Source: Bacteroidales bacterium (GTDB taxonomy: Bacteria > Bacteroidota > Bacteroidia > Bacteroidales > WCHB1-69). From it: 8,123 bases of DNA. Location of the stretch: assembly GCA_031266895.1 (NCBI GenBank), contig JAISAD010000129.1, positions 1 through 8,123 of the forward strand, read 5' to 3'. The stretch's first letter is position 1; each line of letters starts with the position of its first letter. Shown piece after piece: positions 1-6,935 of this stretch. The position numbers and the translations under genes are program-made. Under the pieces are notes generated by a model, which ran no database searches, was not told where the DNA came from, and saw only the letters and a program-made list of their open reading frames with translations.

Positions 1-1312
1 CTTCAAAGCGGCGGCGCTGGTCAATAGGGTCGTTCAGCTCCGAATAGGCGTTACAAATCTCCTTTCCGTTGCAAACGGCCTCGAAACGCTCGGTAAGTCC
101 CGCTTTGGAGCGGTGTTTCTTGGTGAGCGGCGATGTTTCCAATGGATAATCATATATAAAGGTAGGTTGAATAAGGTGGCTTTCGCAAGTCTCGCCGAAA
201 ATTTCGTCAATCAGTTTCCCTTTGCCCATGCTGCTATCCACCTCCACGCCCGCTTTTTTAGCAAATGCGGCCAGAGCAGTTTCGTCCATACTGGCAATAT
301 CAGTGCCGGTAAAGTGTTGAATGGCCTCATACATAGTATATCGTTTCCATGGCCGCTTAAAATCTATAGTATGCTCGCCTACTTGTACCTGTGTAGTTCC
401 ATGCAGTGCCAAAGCTACGGCTTCCACCATCTCTTCCACCAGATTCATCATCCATTCATAATCCTTATAGGCCACATACAGCTCCATTTGGGTAAATTCG
501 GGATTATGAAACCTGTCCATCCCCTCATTTCTGAAATCTTTGGAAAATTCATACACGCCATCGAAGCCGCCTACTATTAGCCTCTTAAGATACAACTCAT
601 TAGCAATACGCAAATAGAGCGTCATATCCAGCGTGTTGTGGTGGGTTTTAAAGGGACGGGCTGCCGCTCCGCCATACAACGGTTGCAAGATCGGAGTTTC
701 CACCTCCAAATAACCCTTGTTATTGAGGAAGTTACGCATCGTATTAACCAGCACGGTACGCTTTATAAAAGTATCCTTGATTTGAGGATTCACAATCAGG
801 TCAAGATAGCGCTGGCGGTAGCGCTGTTCGGGGTTCTGAAACGCATCAAACTGTTCCCCGTCTTTCTCTTTCACAACAGGCAGCGGTCGTATAGATTTGC
901 TCAGCAGGGTAAATTCCTTGACATGGATACTGATTTCGCCCATTTGCGTGGTAAAAACGAAACCTTTCACCCCGATAATATCGCCGATATCCAGCTTTTT
1001 AAATACGCTGTTATAGAGCGTTTTATCCTCATTCGGACAAATTTCGTCCCGTTTCGTGTAAATCTGTATGCGACCGGTGGCATCTTGAAGCACATAAAAC
1101 GATACAGCACCCATAATGCGCTGACTCATAATGCGCCCCGCCAAGCTTACCTCTTGAAAAAGGGTATTGTCTTTCGGATATTTTTCCAAAATTTCTGTCG
1201 AGGTAGCATTTACCTCGTACAAGTCGGCCGGATAGGGATTAATGCCCAGCTGGATAAAATCTTCCAGCTTTTTTCTTCTGATAACTTCCTGTTCTGATAG
1301 TTCTATTGCCAT
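1..1312 (-). CDS. lysS: Lysyl-tRNA synthetase (class II), 3' end outside window
   Basis: This enzyme charges tRNA-Lys with lysine in the cytoplasm. I translated 437 codons from the ATG at 1312; the frame is open to the left edge, so the C-terminus is missing. Bacteroidales LysS proteins are, from memory, about 575 residues. Order of parts: N-terminal OB-fold anticodon-binding domain (about 55-140, including AGRIMSQRIMG), class II motif 1 around 193-211 (FLNNKGYLEVETPILQP), the GGAAARPF segment at 214-221, motif 2 at 260-274 (FRNEGMDRFHNPEFT), and MSPLTKKH plus NAYSELNDP at 393-429. Motif 3 lies beyond the edge. The start gives the usual family N-terminus (MAIELSEQEVIRRKKLEDF). There is no Shine-Dalgarno sequence, as is normal in this phylum. 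A 197-base spacer and its own -7 box separate it from the upstream gene, so it is probably transcribed independently. Confidence 0.97.
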   Translation of the reverse strand, partial: MAIELSEQEVIRRKKLEDFIQLGINPYPADLYEVNATSTEILEKYPKDNTLFQEVSLAGRIMSQRIMGAVSFYVLQDATGRIQIYTKRDEICPNEDKTLYNSVFKKLDIGDIIGVKGFVFTTQMGEISIHVKEFTLLSKSIRPLPVVKEKDGEQFDAFQNPEQRYRQRYLDLIVNPQIKDTFIKRTVLVNTMRNFLNNKGYLEVETPILQPLYGGAAARPFKTHHNTLDMTLYLRIANELYLKRLIVGGFDGVYEFSKDFRNEGMDRFHNPEFTQMELYVAYKDYEWMMNLVEEMVEAVALALHGTTQVQVGEHTIDFKRPWKRYTMYEAIQHFTGTDIASMDETALAAFAKKAGVEVDSSMGKGKLIDEIFGETCESHLIQPTFIYDYPLETSPLTKKHRSKAGLTERFEAVCNGKEICNAYSELNDPIDQRRRFE

Positions 1313-1340
1313 TTGCTTTATTTAAAACGTTTAAAGGTGG

Positions 1341-1348
1341 CAAAAATA
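1341..1348 (-). promoter_or_regulatory. Putative -7 box for lysS
   Basis: Read on the minus strand this is TATTTTTG, matching the Bacteroidota consensus TAnnTTTG, 28 bases before the lysS ATG. With a 19-base spacer the -33 position reads TTTA, close to the consensus TTTG. The assignment rests on motif and position only. Confidence 0.5.
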
Positions 1349-1509
1349 CAAAAAAATTGCATATATATAAATCTGTAGATTGTGATATAAAGTATGCTTG
1401 TTATCAAAAATTGGCAAGATCATAAAGTAAAATATCTATACATGCGGTTTTTTTGTTTTCAAGGAAATTTCGTAATTATCTGAAGGTGCTTAATACTACA
1501 TCTAATTAT

Positions 1510-2721
1510 TCAATTTTCAATAAAATATATTTGTTTTATAGGGCGGAACTCATTTTCTTTAATGGCCAAGCCGTAATTTTCTAAATACAGTTTGGCTTCT
1601 TCGCAGTTTTGGATTTCCCAGAGATTCTCCATGTCAGGAAAATATTTGTAATGCAAAGAATTGTCTTCAACAATCAAGAAAATGTTGTATTTATCTCTAA
1701 AACGATTTATTACACTTGTAATTCCTATACCTGAATTGCCTGCTGTCTGTGCCAGTTTCAGGCTGTCTGCCACATGCACAATATGAGCCAGCCTCTCTAC
1801 AGTGTCGGTTTTTAAAGGGGTAATTTCCAATAACCTGCGCAAAAGATCTTCTCTGTCAATAGTCTGCCCCGGTTTTGCGTAAACCTGCAAATTATATTTT
1901 CTTAAATTGTTTGATATGGCGGAATAGTGATCGGGAGTATTCCCGCGTGAGCGTGCGATACTTGCTGCCATATCAGCCAGATAATTATTTAAGCAAATAG
2001 TGTCTTCCTGAAATTTAGGATTGTTATCACTTGGTGAAAACAGGGTGAGAGGCGTTAATGTGGCCTGGTAATCCGTATTGGAAAAGGTAATTGCGGTAGA
2101 TGGAAGCAGCAAATGAATAAGCGTTATTAACAGATTATTGAGAATATGCAGCACAACAGCCCAGATAAAACGGAAACGCAAAACGGTGAACAACAATATT
2201 AATCCCATGCCTGTAATCTGTACGGTAGTCGCAATTTTTATGGAAACAGTTCCCTCGTTTCCGATATGTACCAGACCAAACAGTAAACTGCTGGCAACTG
2301 TGGCAACAATGAGCTGCACTTTTTGATTTTTAAGTACAAAGAAAAGGTAGAAAAAGAGTATGGCCGTAATAGCAGCCACCCAATAACAGTTAGGGAGAGC
2401 AAGGATACTAAAGGCGGTCATTCCTGAAAGAGAAATGTAACGGGCATACTTTTTACCGGTAGCCCAAAATCGGAAAGCAAACTCTTCTAAAATGGGTTGT
2501 AAACCCACTAAGAGCAAAACCCCGACTAAGGGTAAGGCATGAAACATTTGCCATAATCTTTTCTGCGGTATTACAGGCTCAGGCGACCCAACAATGGTAG
2601 AAAGAGCATGCCATAAAATCCCTCCGAGATATAAAAGGATACCTCCTATAAGAAAACCCCATAAAATTTTATGCTTCTCTTTTATGAAGAAAATACTGTT
2701 TTTATCAAAACATATACCCAA
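1510..2721 (-). CDS. CPBP-family intramembrane metalloprotease with long soluble C-terminal tail
   Basis: Predicted multi-pass inner-membrane protease of the CPBP (CAAX protease/bacteriocin-processing, Abi) family. The three family motifs are present in order: EExxxR (E79, E80, R84), FxxxH (F148, H152) and HxxxN (H192, N196). They sit in hydrophobic segments at about 19-40, 62-83, 95-110, 112-130, 135-153, 163-182 and 185-207. Residues 208-403 form a soluble extension of about 195 residues that I do not recognise; ordinary CPBP proteins end near the last membrane segment. The start is TTG at 2721: upstream in this frame a stop occurs two codons earlier (2725-2727), and no ATG or GTG appears before the first membrane segment. 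The first 17 bases overlap the end of the outer-membrane protein gene, suggesting one transcript and coupled translation. The substrate is unknown. Family call is firm; exact start is not. Confidence 0.85.
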   Translation of the reverse strand: MGICFDKNSIFFIKEKHKILWGFLIGGILLYLGGILWHALSTIVGSPEPVIPQKRLWQMFHALPLVGVLLLVGLQPILEEFAFRFWATGKKYARYISLSGMTAFSILALPNCYWVAAITAILFFYLFFVLKNQKVQLIVATVASSLLFGLVHIGNEGTVSIKIATTVQITGMGLILLFTVLRFRFIWAVVLHILNNLLITLIHLLLPSTAITFSNTDYQATLTPLTLFSPSDNNPKFQEDTICLNNYLADMAASIARSRGNTPDHYSAISNNLRKYNLQVYAKPGQTIDREDLLRRLLEITPLKTDTVERLAHIVHVADSLKLAQTAGNSGIGITSVINRFRDKYNIFLIVEDNSLHYKYFPDMENLWEIQNCEEAKLYLENYGLAIKENEFRPIKQIYFIEN

Positions 2722-4159
2722 TCTTCACATAAAAATTAGCCCATCCTGCATTATCGCGCTTGTCAAATGGCATAGCCCAGTCAACAGAGAGCACAAAGTT
2801 GTCGTTCATAGCCACTTTCAGGCCGATGCCCGCCGACAGGTGAGGGCGGTAAATTTGCGGATTGTCGAAATTGAAGTATTGGTTAAGGGTTTGCAGGTCG
2901 AAAGCGGGATCGTTGGCGGTGATATTGGCTTCCAACTCATTTTTATCAATGCGGTAAGGCTGCAGCACCATGCCTAAATCAAAGAAGGGATTTAATCCGA
3001 TATAAAACTGCTCTTTTTTAATGGCAAATTTGACCAGTTTAAAGCGAAATTCCATATTGGCAAATCCAAATCCATTGGATACCACACGGTTAAGAAGCAC
3101 GCCACGCAGAGTATTCCCTCCTCCCAATCCTTCATAGAGTACCCGTTGAATAAAGAGCGTGTTCCAATAGCTGTTCATGTAGTAGGGCGACTGCCCTGCG
3201 GTGGTGAGTTGCACTGCTACCCGATAGGCAAACGATACATAATCCTTATAAATAGGAATATAGTGTCTGAAATTGGCATTAAAGCGCAGGCTGTTAAACT
3301 CATTCTGCTTGCCGAAAGCAGCCGTGTAGGTCAAAAAGACATCGGCATAAATGCCTTTAGAAGGATTTTGCTGGCGGTTGCGGGTATCGTAGGTGATGCC
3401 GGCTCGTACATAGGGATGCCAGCCGCCCTTAGCCTCATCGGGCGAAATCAGGTTCCATTGCCTGTATTTTTCGTACAGGCCATCAACTTTCGGCAGCAAA
3501 TCCTCTGTTTTTTTTCCTTTATTAATCATATCAATGTTTACCGATCCTGCCCAATAGCCCAGCAGTCCGATGCCTGCATTCCACTTCCAGGCGCGTGAAA
3601 TATTGCCTTGAATATCGGCCGCTACACGCAATAAATCGCGGCGATGCTTGTAATAAGCGCGTGAAATATAGTCTGCCGGCTGTTCTTTACTGCTCCATGA
3701 AGGCTGATAGACCGACTGATAACCGTTAAAACCCAGAAAGTCGCACATGGCGTTAGGCAGGTAGGATATATCAACCGTAAATCGATGTCTGGGGATAAGA
3801 TACTTGGAATCATATTGAAAGCGAAAAGTCCCGAACCGTTTTGTAGTGTATGAGGCTTCAAAATAAAGCGAATGCAGGTAATCAGGGTAGTGCGACCCAT
3901 CTCCGAAATAATAGATGTTGGAGAGCGCTCCATACTGAAAACCCAGGTCAGCATCGTAAGATATGCTGGGCAAAATGCCAAATGTCCAGCCGCGCCGAAT
4001 ACTGTCTTTCTGTTTCTTTTCGCGTTTCTTCTTCTCTTTTTTCAACACTTCTTGATAATTTTCAACGAGTAACGGCACATTTGTTTTTACTTCCGCAGCC
4101 GATAAGCGGGGACAAATAAAGGCAACCGTAAGCGCCATGAGCAATATATAATTTTTCAT
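2705..4159 (-). CDS. Omp85-type (BamA/TamA-like, surface antigen D15) outer-membrane beta-barrel protein without POTRA domains
   Basis: Predicted 484-residue outer-membrane protein. It has an N-terminal signal peptide (about 1-21: charged MKN, hydrophobic core, LSAAE cleavage region), a lysine-rich linker at 40-51, then alternating aromatic beta-strand sequence to a C-terminal phenylalanine (KIGYMF), the usual outer-membrane insertion signal. Omp85 marks are YDTRNRQQNPSKG at 257-269, matching the family's D-R...P-x-G turn, and GGGNTLRG at 346-353, matching the conserved loop-6 (V/L)RG motif. BamA and TamA carry several POTRA domains before the barrel; here about 35 residues separate the signal peptide from barrel-like sequence. 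It is therefore a short relative rather than BamA itself, possibly an exporter or inserter of unknown substrate. It is the first gene of a unit with the CPBP protease, overlapping it by 17 bases. The start is ATG at 4159. Confidence 0.85.
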   Translation of the reverse strand: MKNYILLMALTVAFICPRLSAAEVKTNVPLLVENYQEVLKKEKKKREKKQKDSIRRGWTFGILPSISYDADLGFQYGALSNIYYFGDGSHYPDYLHSLYFEASYTTKRFGTFRFQYDSKYLIPRHRFTVDISYLPNAMCDFLGFNGYQSVYQPSWSSKEQPADYISRAYYKHRRDLLRVAADIQGNISRAWKWNAGIGLLGYWAGSVNIDMINKGKKTEDLLPKVDGLYEKYRQWNLISPDEAKGGWHPYVRAGITYDTRNRQQNPSKGIYADVFLTYTAAFGKQNEFNSLRFNANFRHYIPIYKDYVSFAYRVAVQLTTAGQSPYYMNSYWNTLFIQRVLYEGLGGGNTLRGVLLNRVVSNGFGFANMEFRFKLVKFAIKKEQFYIGLNPFFDLGMVLQPYRIDKNELEANITANDPAFDLQTLNQYFNFDNPQIYRPHLSAGIGLKVAMNDNFVLSVDWAMPFDKRDNAGWANFYVKIGYMF

Positions 4160-4183
4160 ACTGTGAATAAATTAAATTTGGCG

Positions 4184-4191
4184 CAAAAGTA
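4184..4191 (-). promoter_or_regulatory. Putative -7 box for the outer-membrane protein and protease unit
   Basis: On the minus strand this reads TACTTTTG, a match to TAnnTTTG, 24 bases before the ATG at 4159. No good -33 TTTG is seen at 19-21 bases spacing, so the call rests on the -7 box and its position. Confidence 0.45.
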
Positions 4192-4231
4192 CAAAATAAT
4201 TTCTATTTTCCTTACTTCCTTATCTCTTCTT

Positions 4232-4354
4232 TCACGCAACCGCATGTTTCACTTTAATCAGCACAAGGTTCATTTTCACCATGCACAAATTCTCGCAATT
4301 TGGCAATGCCGCTACTGTTGCCAGTGTAGAGTTGCTTATATCAAAAATTTTCAT
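4232..4354 (-). other. Doubtful small ORF in the divergent spacer (40 codons)
   Basis: The spacer 4160-4521 has no convincing gene. On the minus strand an ATG at 4354 opens a 40-codon frame (MKIFDISNSTLATVAALPNC at its start) ending in TGA at 4232-4234, about 70 bases before the outer-membrane protein gene. It has no recognised family or signal peptide and no promoter upstream. An overlapping minus-strand frame is also open over part of this stretch, so reading-frame evidence is weak. It could be a remnant or chance. The rest of the spacer is A+T-rich and holds the promoters listed separately. Confidence 0.15.
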
Positions 4355-4361
4355 ATTTTTG
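4331..4361 (+). promoter_or_regulatory. Bacteroidota-type promoter upstream of the secreted-protease relic
   Basis: GTTG at 4331-4334 (consensus -33 TTTG) and TATTTTTG at 4354-4361 (consensus -7 TAnnTTTG) are separated by 19 bases, the usual spacing. This is the best-spaced promoter in the window. It points at the relic beginning at 4522 and would give a 5' leader of roughly 150 bases, so it probably once drove the intact gene. Confidence 0.5.
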
Positions 4362-4521
4362 TGCCATTATTTGATACTCAATTAATTATATTGTAAAATA
4401 CTGATTTATTGTATATTAAATAATGAGACGACATATGGAAAAGTGTAATGTGCAATTCCTGTTGTGAAATTTGATAAATTTAAATCTGAAATAAATATTA
4501 AGTATGCTAATAATAAAACAA

Positions 4522-4726
4522 ATGAAACGAATTTTCTCTTTTTTATTTGCATTAGCCTTCACGGCTAATATGTTCGCAAAACCGATTGATGTGAACACGG
4601 CTCGCACAGTGGCAACAAATTTTTTGGCTGCTCATTGTTGATATGCAGCATTTGGCTTCAGGGATCTATATGTATCATATTACGGCAAATGGAGCGGTGT
4701 ATAACGGAAAAATCGTGAAACGGTAG
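4522..4726 (+). pseudogene. Relic of a type IX-secreted, streptopain (C10)-like protease: head and tail only
   Basis: Two short pieces in different frames lie side by side. The first, from the ATG at 4522 to the TGA at 4639-4641, encodes 39 residues: a signal peptide (MKRIFSFLFALAFTANMFA) followed by KPIDVNTARTVATNFLAA. That is how the pro-region of C10 (streptopain/interpain-like) peptidases of Bacteroidales usually begins. The second is in the +1 frame from about 4634 to the TAG at 4724-4726 and reads IVDMQHLASGIYMYHI, then ends NGKIVKR. This is a typical type IX secretion system type A sorting tail. The whole catalytic region, normally several hundred residues, is missing. The join lies within about 4625-4640 and shifts the frame, so neither a protease nor a sorted product can be made. 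The tail assignment is strong; the C10 identity of the head is likely but rests on about 20 residues. Confidence 0.7.
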
Positions 4727-4744
4727 AAGATCAGAAAATTCATG

Positions 4745-4752
4745 TATTTTTG
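4745..4752 (+). promoter_or_regulatory. Putative -7 box for the peptidyl-prolyl isomerase
   Basis: TATTTTTG matches TAnnTTTG and lies 35 bases before the ATG at 4788, just after the relic's stop codon. No clear -33 box is seen. If real, it probably drives the isomerase and pheS together. Confidence 0.45.
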
Positions 4753-4787
4753 CAGCCTGTTAATAGTAGATAATTTAATATAAAAAA

Positions 4788-5537
4788 ATGAATCAGATGA
4801 CCAAAAACCAATTGTTTGCCATTACCCTTTCCTTAATGTTTTTCAACGGTTGCTCGCACAGTCAGCCGGGGGTTGAAAAAGAAAAAAAGGCGGAGAATAA
4901 AATGCAAACGGAAACACAAAACGAAAACAAACAACCGGAAAAAATGACAAAAGTACTTATCAAAACATCGCTGGGTGATATTCAAATCGCCCTTTACAAT
5001 GAAACGCCGCAACATCGGGACAACTTTATTAAGCTGGTGAACGAAAAATATTCTGACGGCACGCTGTTTCACCGTATTATTAAAGAGTTTATGATTCAGG
5101 GTGGCGATCCCGAATCCAAAACGGCAGCCCCCGGTCAAATGCTTGGTAATGGTGGCCCCAACTATACGGTTCCCGCCGAATTTGTAGCTTCGTGCTACCA
5201 TAAGAAAGGGGCATTGGCAGCCGCACGTCAGGGCGACAATGTGAATCCGGCTAAAGCCTCTTCCGGTTCGCAATTTTACATTGTAGATGGCCGAACTTTT
5301 ACCAGCGAAGAGTTGACCATGATTAGCCGCCAGTATGGCACTGTGTTCACTCCCGAACAGACCAGTACCTATACTACTGTGGGAGGCGCACCGTTCCTCG
5401 ACGGCAGCTATACCGTGTTTGGTGAAGTGGTAAAAGGGATGGAAGTTGTAGATAAAATTGCAGCACAGGAAAAAGACCGCAATGATCGCCCGAAAAATAA
5501 TATTACAGTTATAGAGATGAAAATTATAGAGGAATAG
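4788..5537 (+). CDS. Cyclophilin-type peptidyl-prolyl cis-trans isomerase, predicted lipoprotein
   Basis: Predicted enzyme that speeds cis-trans isomerisation of proline bonds, a folding helper outside the cytoplasm. The N-terminus is a lipoprotein signal: hydrophobic residues 9-19, then FNGC with the candidate lipidated Cys22. The box is imperfect because residue -3 is Phe. A Lys/Glu/Gln-rich linker follows to about 53. The cyclophilin domain covers about 55-249. It shows FHRIIKEFMIQGGD at 94-107 (catalytic Arg96, with Phe101 and Gln104), SQFYI at 161-165, and FLDGSYTVFGEVVKGMEVVD at 203-222. Phe203 replaces the Trp of human cyclophilin A, as in many bacterial members. An insertion at about 169-200 before FLDG lengthens it relative to small cytoplasmic forms. 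ATG at 4788 is the first start; ATG at 4797 is an equal alternative, and neither has a Shine-Dalgarno. pheS follows after 32 bases with no terminator seen. Confidence 0.93.
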   Translation: MNQMTKNQLFAITLSLMFFNGCSHSQPGVEKEKKAENKMQTETQNENKQPEKMTKVLIKTSLGDIQIALYNETPQHRDNFIKLVNEKYSDGTLFHRIIKEFMIQGGDPESKTAAPGQMLGNGGPNYTVPAEFVASCYHKKGALAAARQGDNVNPAKASSGSQFYIVDGRTFTSEELTMISRQYGTVFTPEQTSTYTTVGGAPFLDGSYTVFGEVVKGMEVVDKIAAQEKDRNDRPKNNITVIEMKIIEE

Positions 5538-5569
5538 CCTCTTTTTCGTTTTTTATAAGCGGATTATAG

Positions 5570-6595
5570 ATGAGAGATATAGATAGAATAAGGCGGGAAA
5601 TTACTCAATTTCAATTAAGTGATGCGGTGCAACTGGAAGCATTTCGCTTGCAGTTTTTAAGTAAAAAAAGTGAATTGCAGGGACTTTTGGGTGCCATAAA
5701 AAGTGTAGCGCCCGAAGAGCGGAAAAATTTCGGTCAGCAGGTTAATGAACTGAAGCAGCTGGCATTGCAAGTTTTTGAGGAGCACAAAGTCTGCATAGAA
5801 GATGCGGCACTTGATGTGCAGGGCGGTGGCATTGACCTGACCCGACCTGCAGAGAGCCTTACACTCGGCTCCATGCATCCCATCTCTATCGTGATGAACG
5901 AGGTTATTGATATTTTTGAACGGATTGGCTTCTCTACGGTAAGCGGTCCTGATATTGACGATGACTGGCACGTCTTTTCAGCCCTCAATTTTGCTGAAGA
6001 GCATCCCGCACGGGATATGCAAGACACTTTTTTCGTGGATGTGCACCCTGATGTAGTATTGCGCACGCACACCTCTTCGTTGCAAGTGCGTACAATGGAA
6101 ACCCAAAAGCCGCCTATCCGCGTGGTTTGTCCGGGCAGGGTGTTCCGCAACGAGGCTATAACCTCGCGCGCCCACTGTATTTTTCATCAGGTTGAAGGAC
6201 TTTACATCGCCGAAAATGTATCTTTCGCCGAAATGAAACAGACGCTGCTCTATTTCTCCCAACAGATGTTTGGCGCGGAGACTAAGATACGGCTTCGCCC
6301 CTCGTTTTTCCCGTTTACCGAGCCTTCGGCCGAAATGGATATTTCGTGCAATATTTGCGGTGGTAAAGGATGCAGCCTCTGTAAGCATACCGGCTGGGTT
6401 GAAATTTTGGGCTGCGGCATGGTTGACCCCAATGTGCTCGAAAACTGCGGCATTGACAATCAGCGTTACACCGGCTATGCTTTCGGACTGGGCATTGAGC
6501 GGATGGCCATGTTAAAATATAAAACCAGCGACATCCGCCTCTATTTTGAAAACGATGTGCGTTTTCTGCAACAATTTACGGCAGCGACGCAGTGA
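5570..6595 (+). CDS. pheS: Phenylalanyl-tRNA synthetase alpha subunit
   Basis: Catalytic subunit of the cytoplasmic alpha2-beta2 enzyme that charges tRNA-Phe. The 341-residue length is normal for the family. Residues 1-85 are the N-terminal coiled-coil tRNA-binding arm (SKKSELQGLL, ERKNFGQQVNELK). The catalytic core carries the TRPAESLTLGSMHP entry at 91-104, motif 1 at about 105-129, THTSS at 176-180, motif 2 (GRVFRNEAITSR at 199-210, then FHQVEGL at 215-221) and motif 3 (YAFGLGIERMAML at 313-325). Ala314 in the AFGLG segment occupies the position known to control amino-acid specificity. Four cysteines, C260, C263, C268 and C271, form a CxxC-x4-CxxC cluster that might bind a metal. I believe such cysteines are common in Bacteroidota PheS, but no metal role is shown. 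The ATG at 5570 gives the usual short N-terminus. pheT is not next to it, which is common in this phylum. Confidence 0.97.
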   Translation: MRDIDRIRREITQFQLSDAVQLEAFRLQFLSKKSELQGLLGAIKSVAPEERKNFGQQVNELKQLALQVFEEHKVCIEDAALDVQGGGIDLTRPAESLTLGSMHPISIVMNEVIDIFERIGFSTVSGPDIDDDWHVFSALNFAEEHPARDMQDTFFVDVHPDVVLRTHTSSLQVRTMETQKPPIRVVCPGRVFRNEAITSRAHCIFHQVEGLYIAENVSFAEMKQTLLYFSQQMFGAETKIRLRPSFFPFTEPSAEMDISCNICGGKGCSLCKHTGWVEILGCGMVDPNVLENCGIDNQRYTGYAFGLGIERMAMLKYKTSDIRLYFENDVRFLQQFTAATQ

Positions 6596-6763
6596 GAACA
6601 ATAAACTGATTATTTCCTTCGGTCACCTTAATTTTAGTCGCAGCAGTGCAGGAAGGTTTCACACCGAGTGTCGAAGTCAGGAAATTTTTGCCCTGATTTG
6701 CGCAACATATTTATAGCAGTGTGCTTTTTATTATTTCAAAGCTGTTTGTTTTGATTTTTTATG

Positions 6764-6842
6764 TATTTTTGCGATTTTAAACGGTTAAATGCTCAGACCT
6801 TAAGTTGAGCACAAAATTGCAGGTTTCTTAAAAAATAAAACT
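6764..6842 (+). repeat. Leader module copy 1: -7 box, hairpin and conserved tail upstream of an ATG
   Basis: First of two similar leaders; the other begins at 8047. It runs from a TATTTTTG -7 box (6764-6771) through a hairpin (6790-6811) and the stretch ACAAAATTGCAGGTTTC (6811-6827) to the ATG at 6843. In both copies 18 bases separate the -7 box from the core stem, the loop is 10 bases, and the tail is nearly identical. No good -33 box is present: TTTG at 6745-6748 is only 15 bases upstream. Confidence 0.6.
6790..6811 (+). promoter_or_regulatory. 5' leader hairpin, copy 1
   Basis: TGCTCA (6790-6795) can pair with TGAGCA (6806-6811) around the loop GACCTTAAGT. It would lie about 10 bases into the transcript. 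There is no run of T after it, so it does not look like a terminator. A role in mRNA stability or translation control is inference. Confidence 0.5.
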
Positions 6843-6935
6843 ATGAAACAACCAATTGCACAGTCGGGAAGCGGCAGCAGTATTTTCGCCGCAATGCACA
6901 AAAGTCTAACCCTTAACAGAAAAGGAGGTCGCATT
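6843..6935 (+). other. In-frame 31-codon leader ahead of the META-like lipoprotein
   Basis: The frame of the next gene extends upstream without a stop to an ATG at 6843, where the leader module ends. It would add MKQPIAQSGSGSSIFAAMHK and 11 more residues before the likely start at 6936. It has no hydrophobic segment and would put an unusually long stretch before the signal peptide. Either it is an N-terminal extension or leader peptide, or translation begins only at 6936. Its position right after the repeated leader suggests it belongs to that module. Confidence 0.4.
6921..6929 (+). promoter_or_regulatory. Strong Shine-Dalgarno deciding the start at 6936
   Basis: AAAGGAGGT is a near-perfect complement to the 3' end of 16S rRNA, with 7 bases between its last G and T-adjacent spacer and the ATG at 6936. 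No other gene in this window has one, and such sites are rare in Bacteroidota. It favours initiation at 6936 over the upstream in-frame ATG at 6843. Confidence 0.6.

Noticed and set aside
113..1297. Plus-strand open frames of 155 and 219 codons
   Set aside because: They lie wholly inside lysS on the opposite strand; the minus-strand frame carries all expected LysRS motifs, so these are shadows.
2705..4159. Calling this gene bamA
   Set aside because: The barrel motifs fit the Omp85 superfamily, but no POTRA domains are present and BamA is much longer, so the specific name is not supported.
4163..4396. Plus-strand frame of 77 codons with a GTG start
   Set aside because: It begins over the promoter region of the divergent outer-membrane protein, contains the promoter at 4331-4361, and shows no signal peptide, domain or protein-like composition.
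6347..6382. Cysteine cluster in PheS as a novel zinc domain
   Set aside because: CxxC-type cysteines near this position are, as far as I recall, common in Bacteroidota PheS; nothing here shows a new domain.
6790..6811. Leader hairpin as a rho-independent terminator for pheS
   Set aside because: No T-run follows the stem on the plus strand, and the hairpin lies downstream of a promoter-like box with a near-identical second copy elsewhere.
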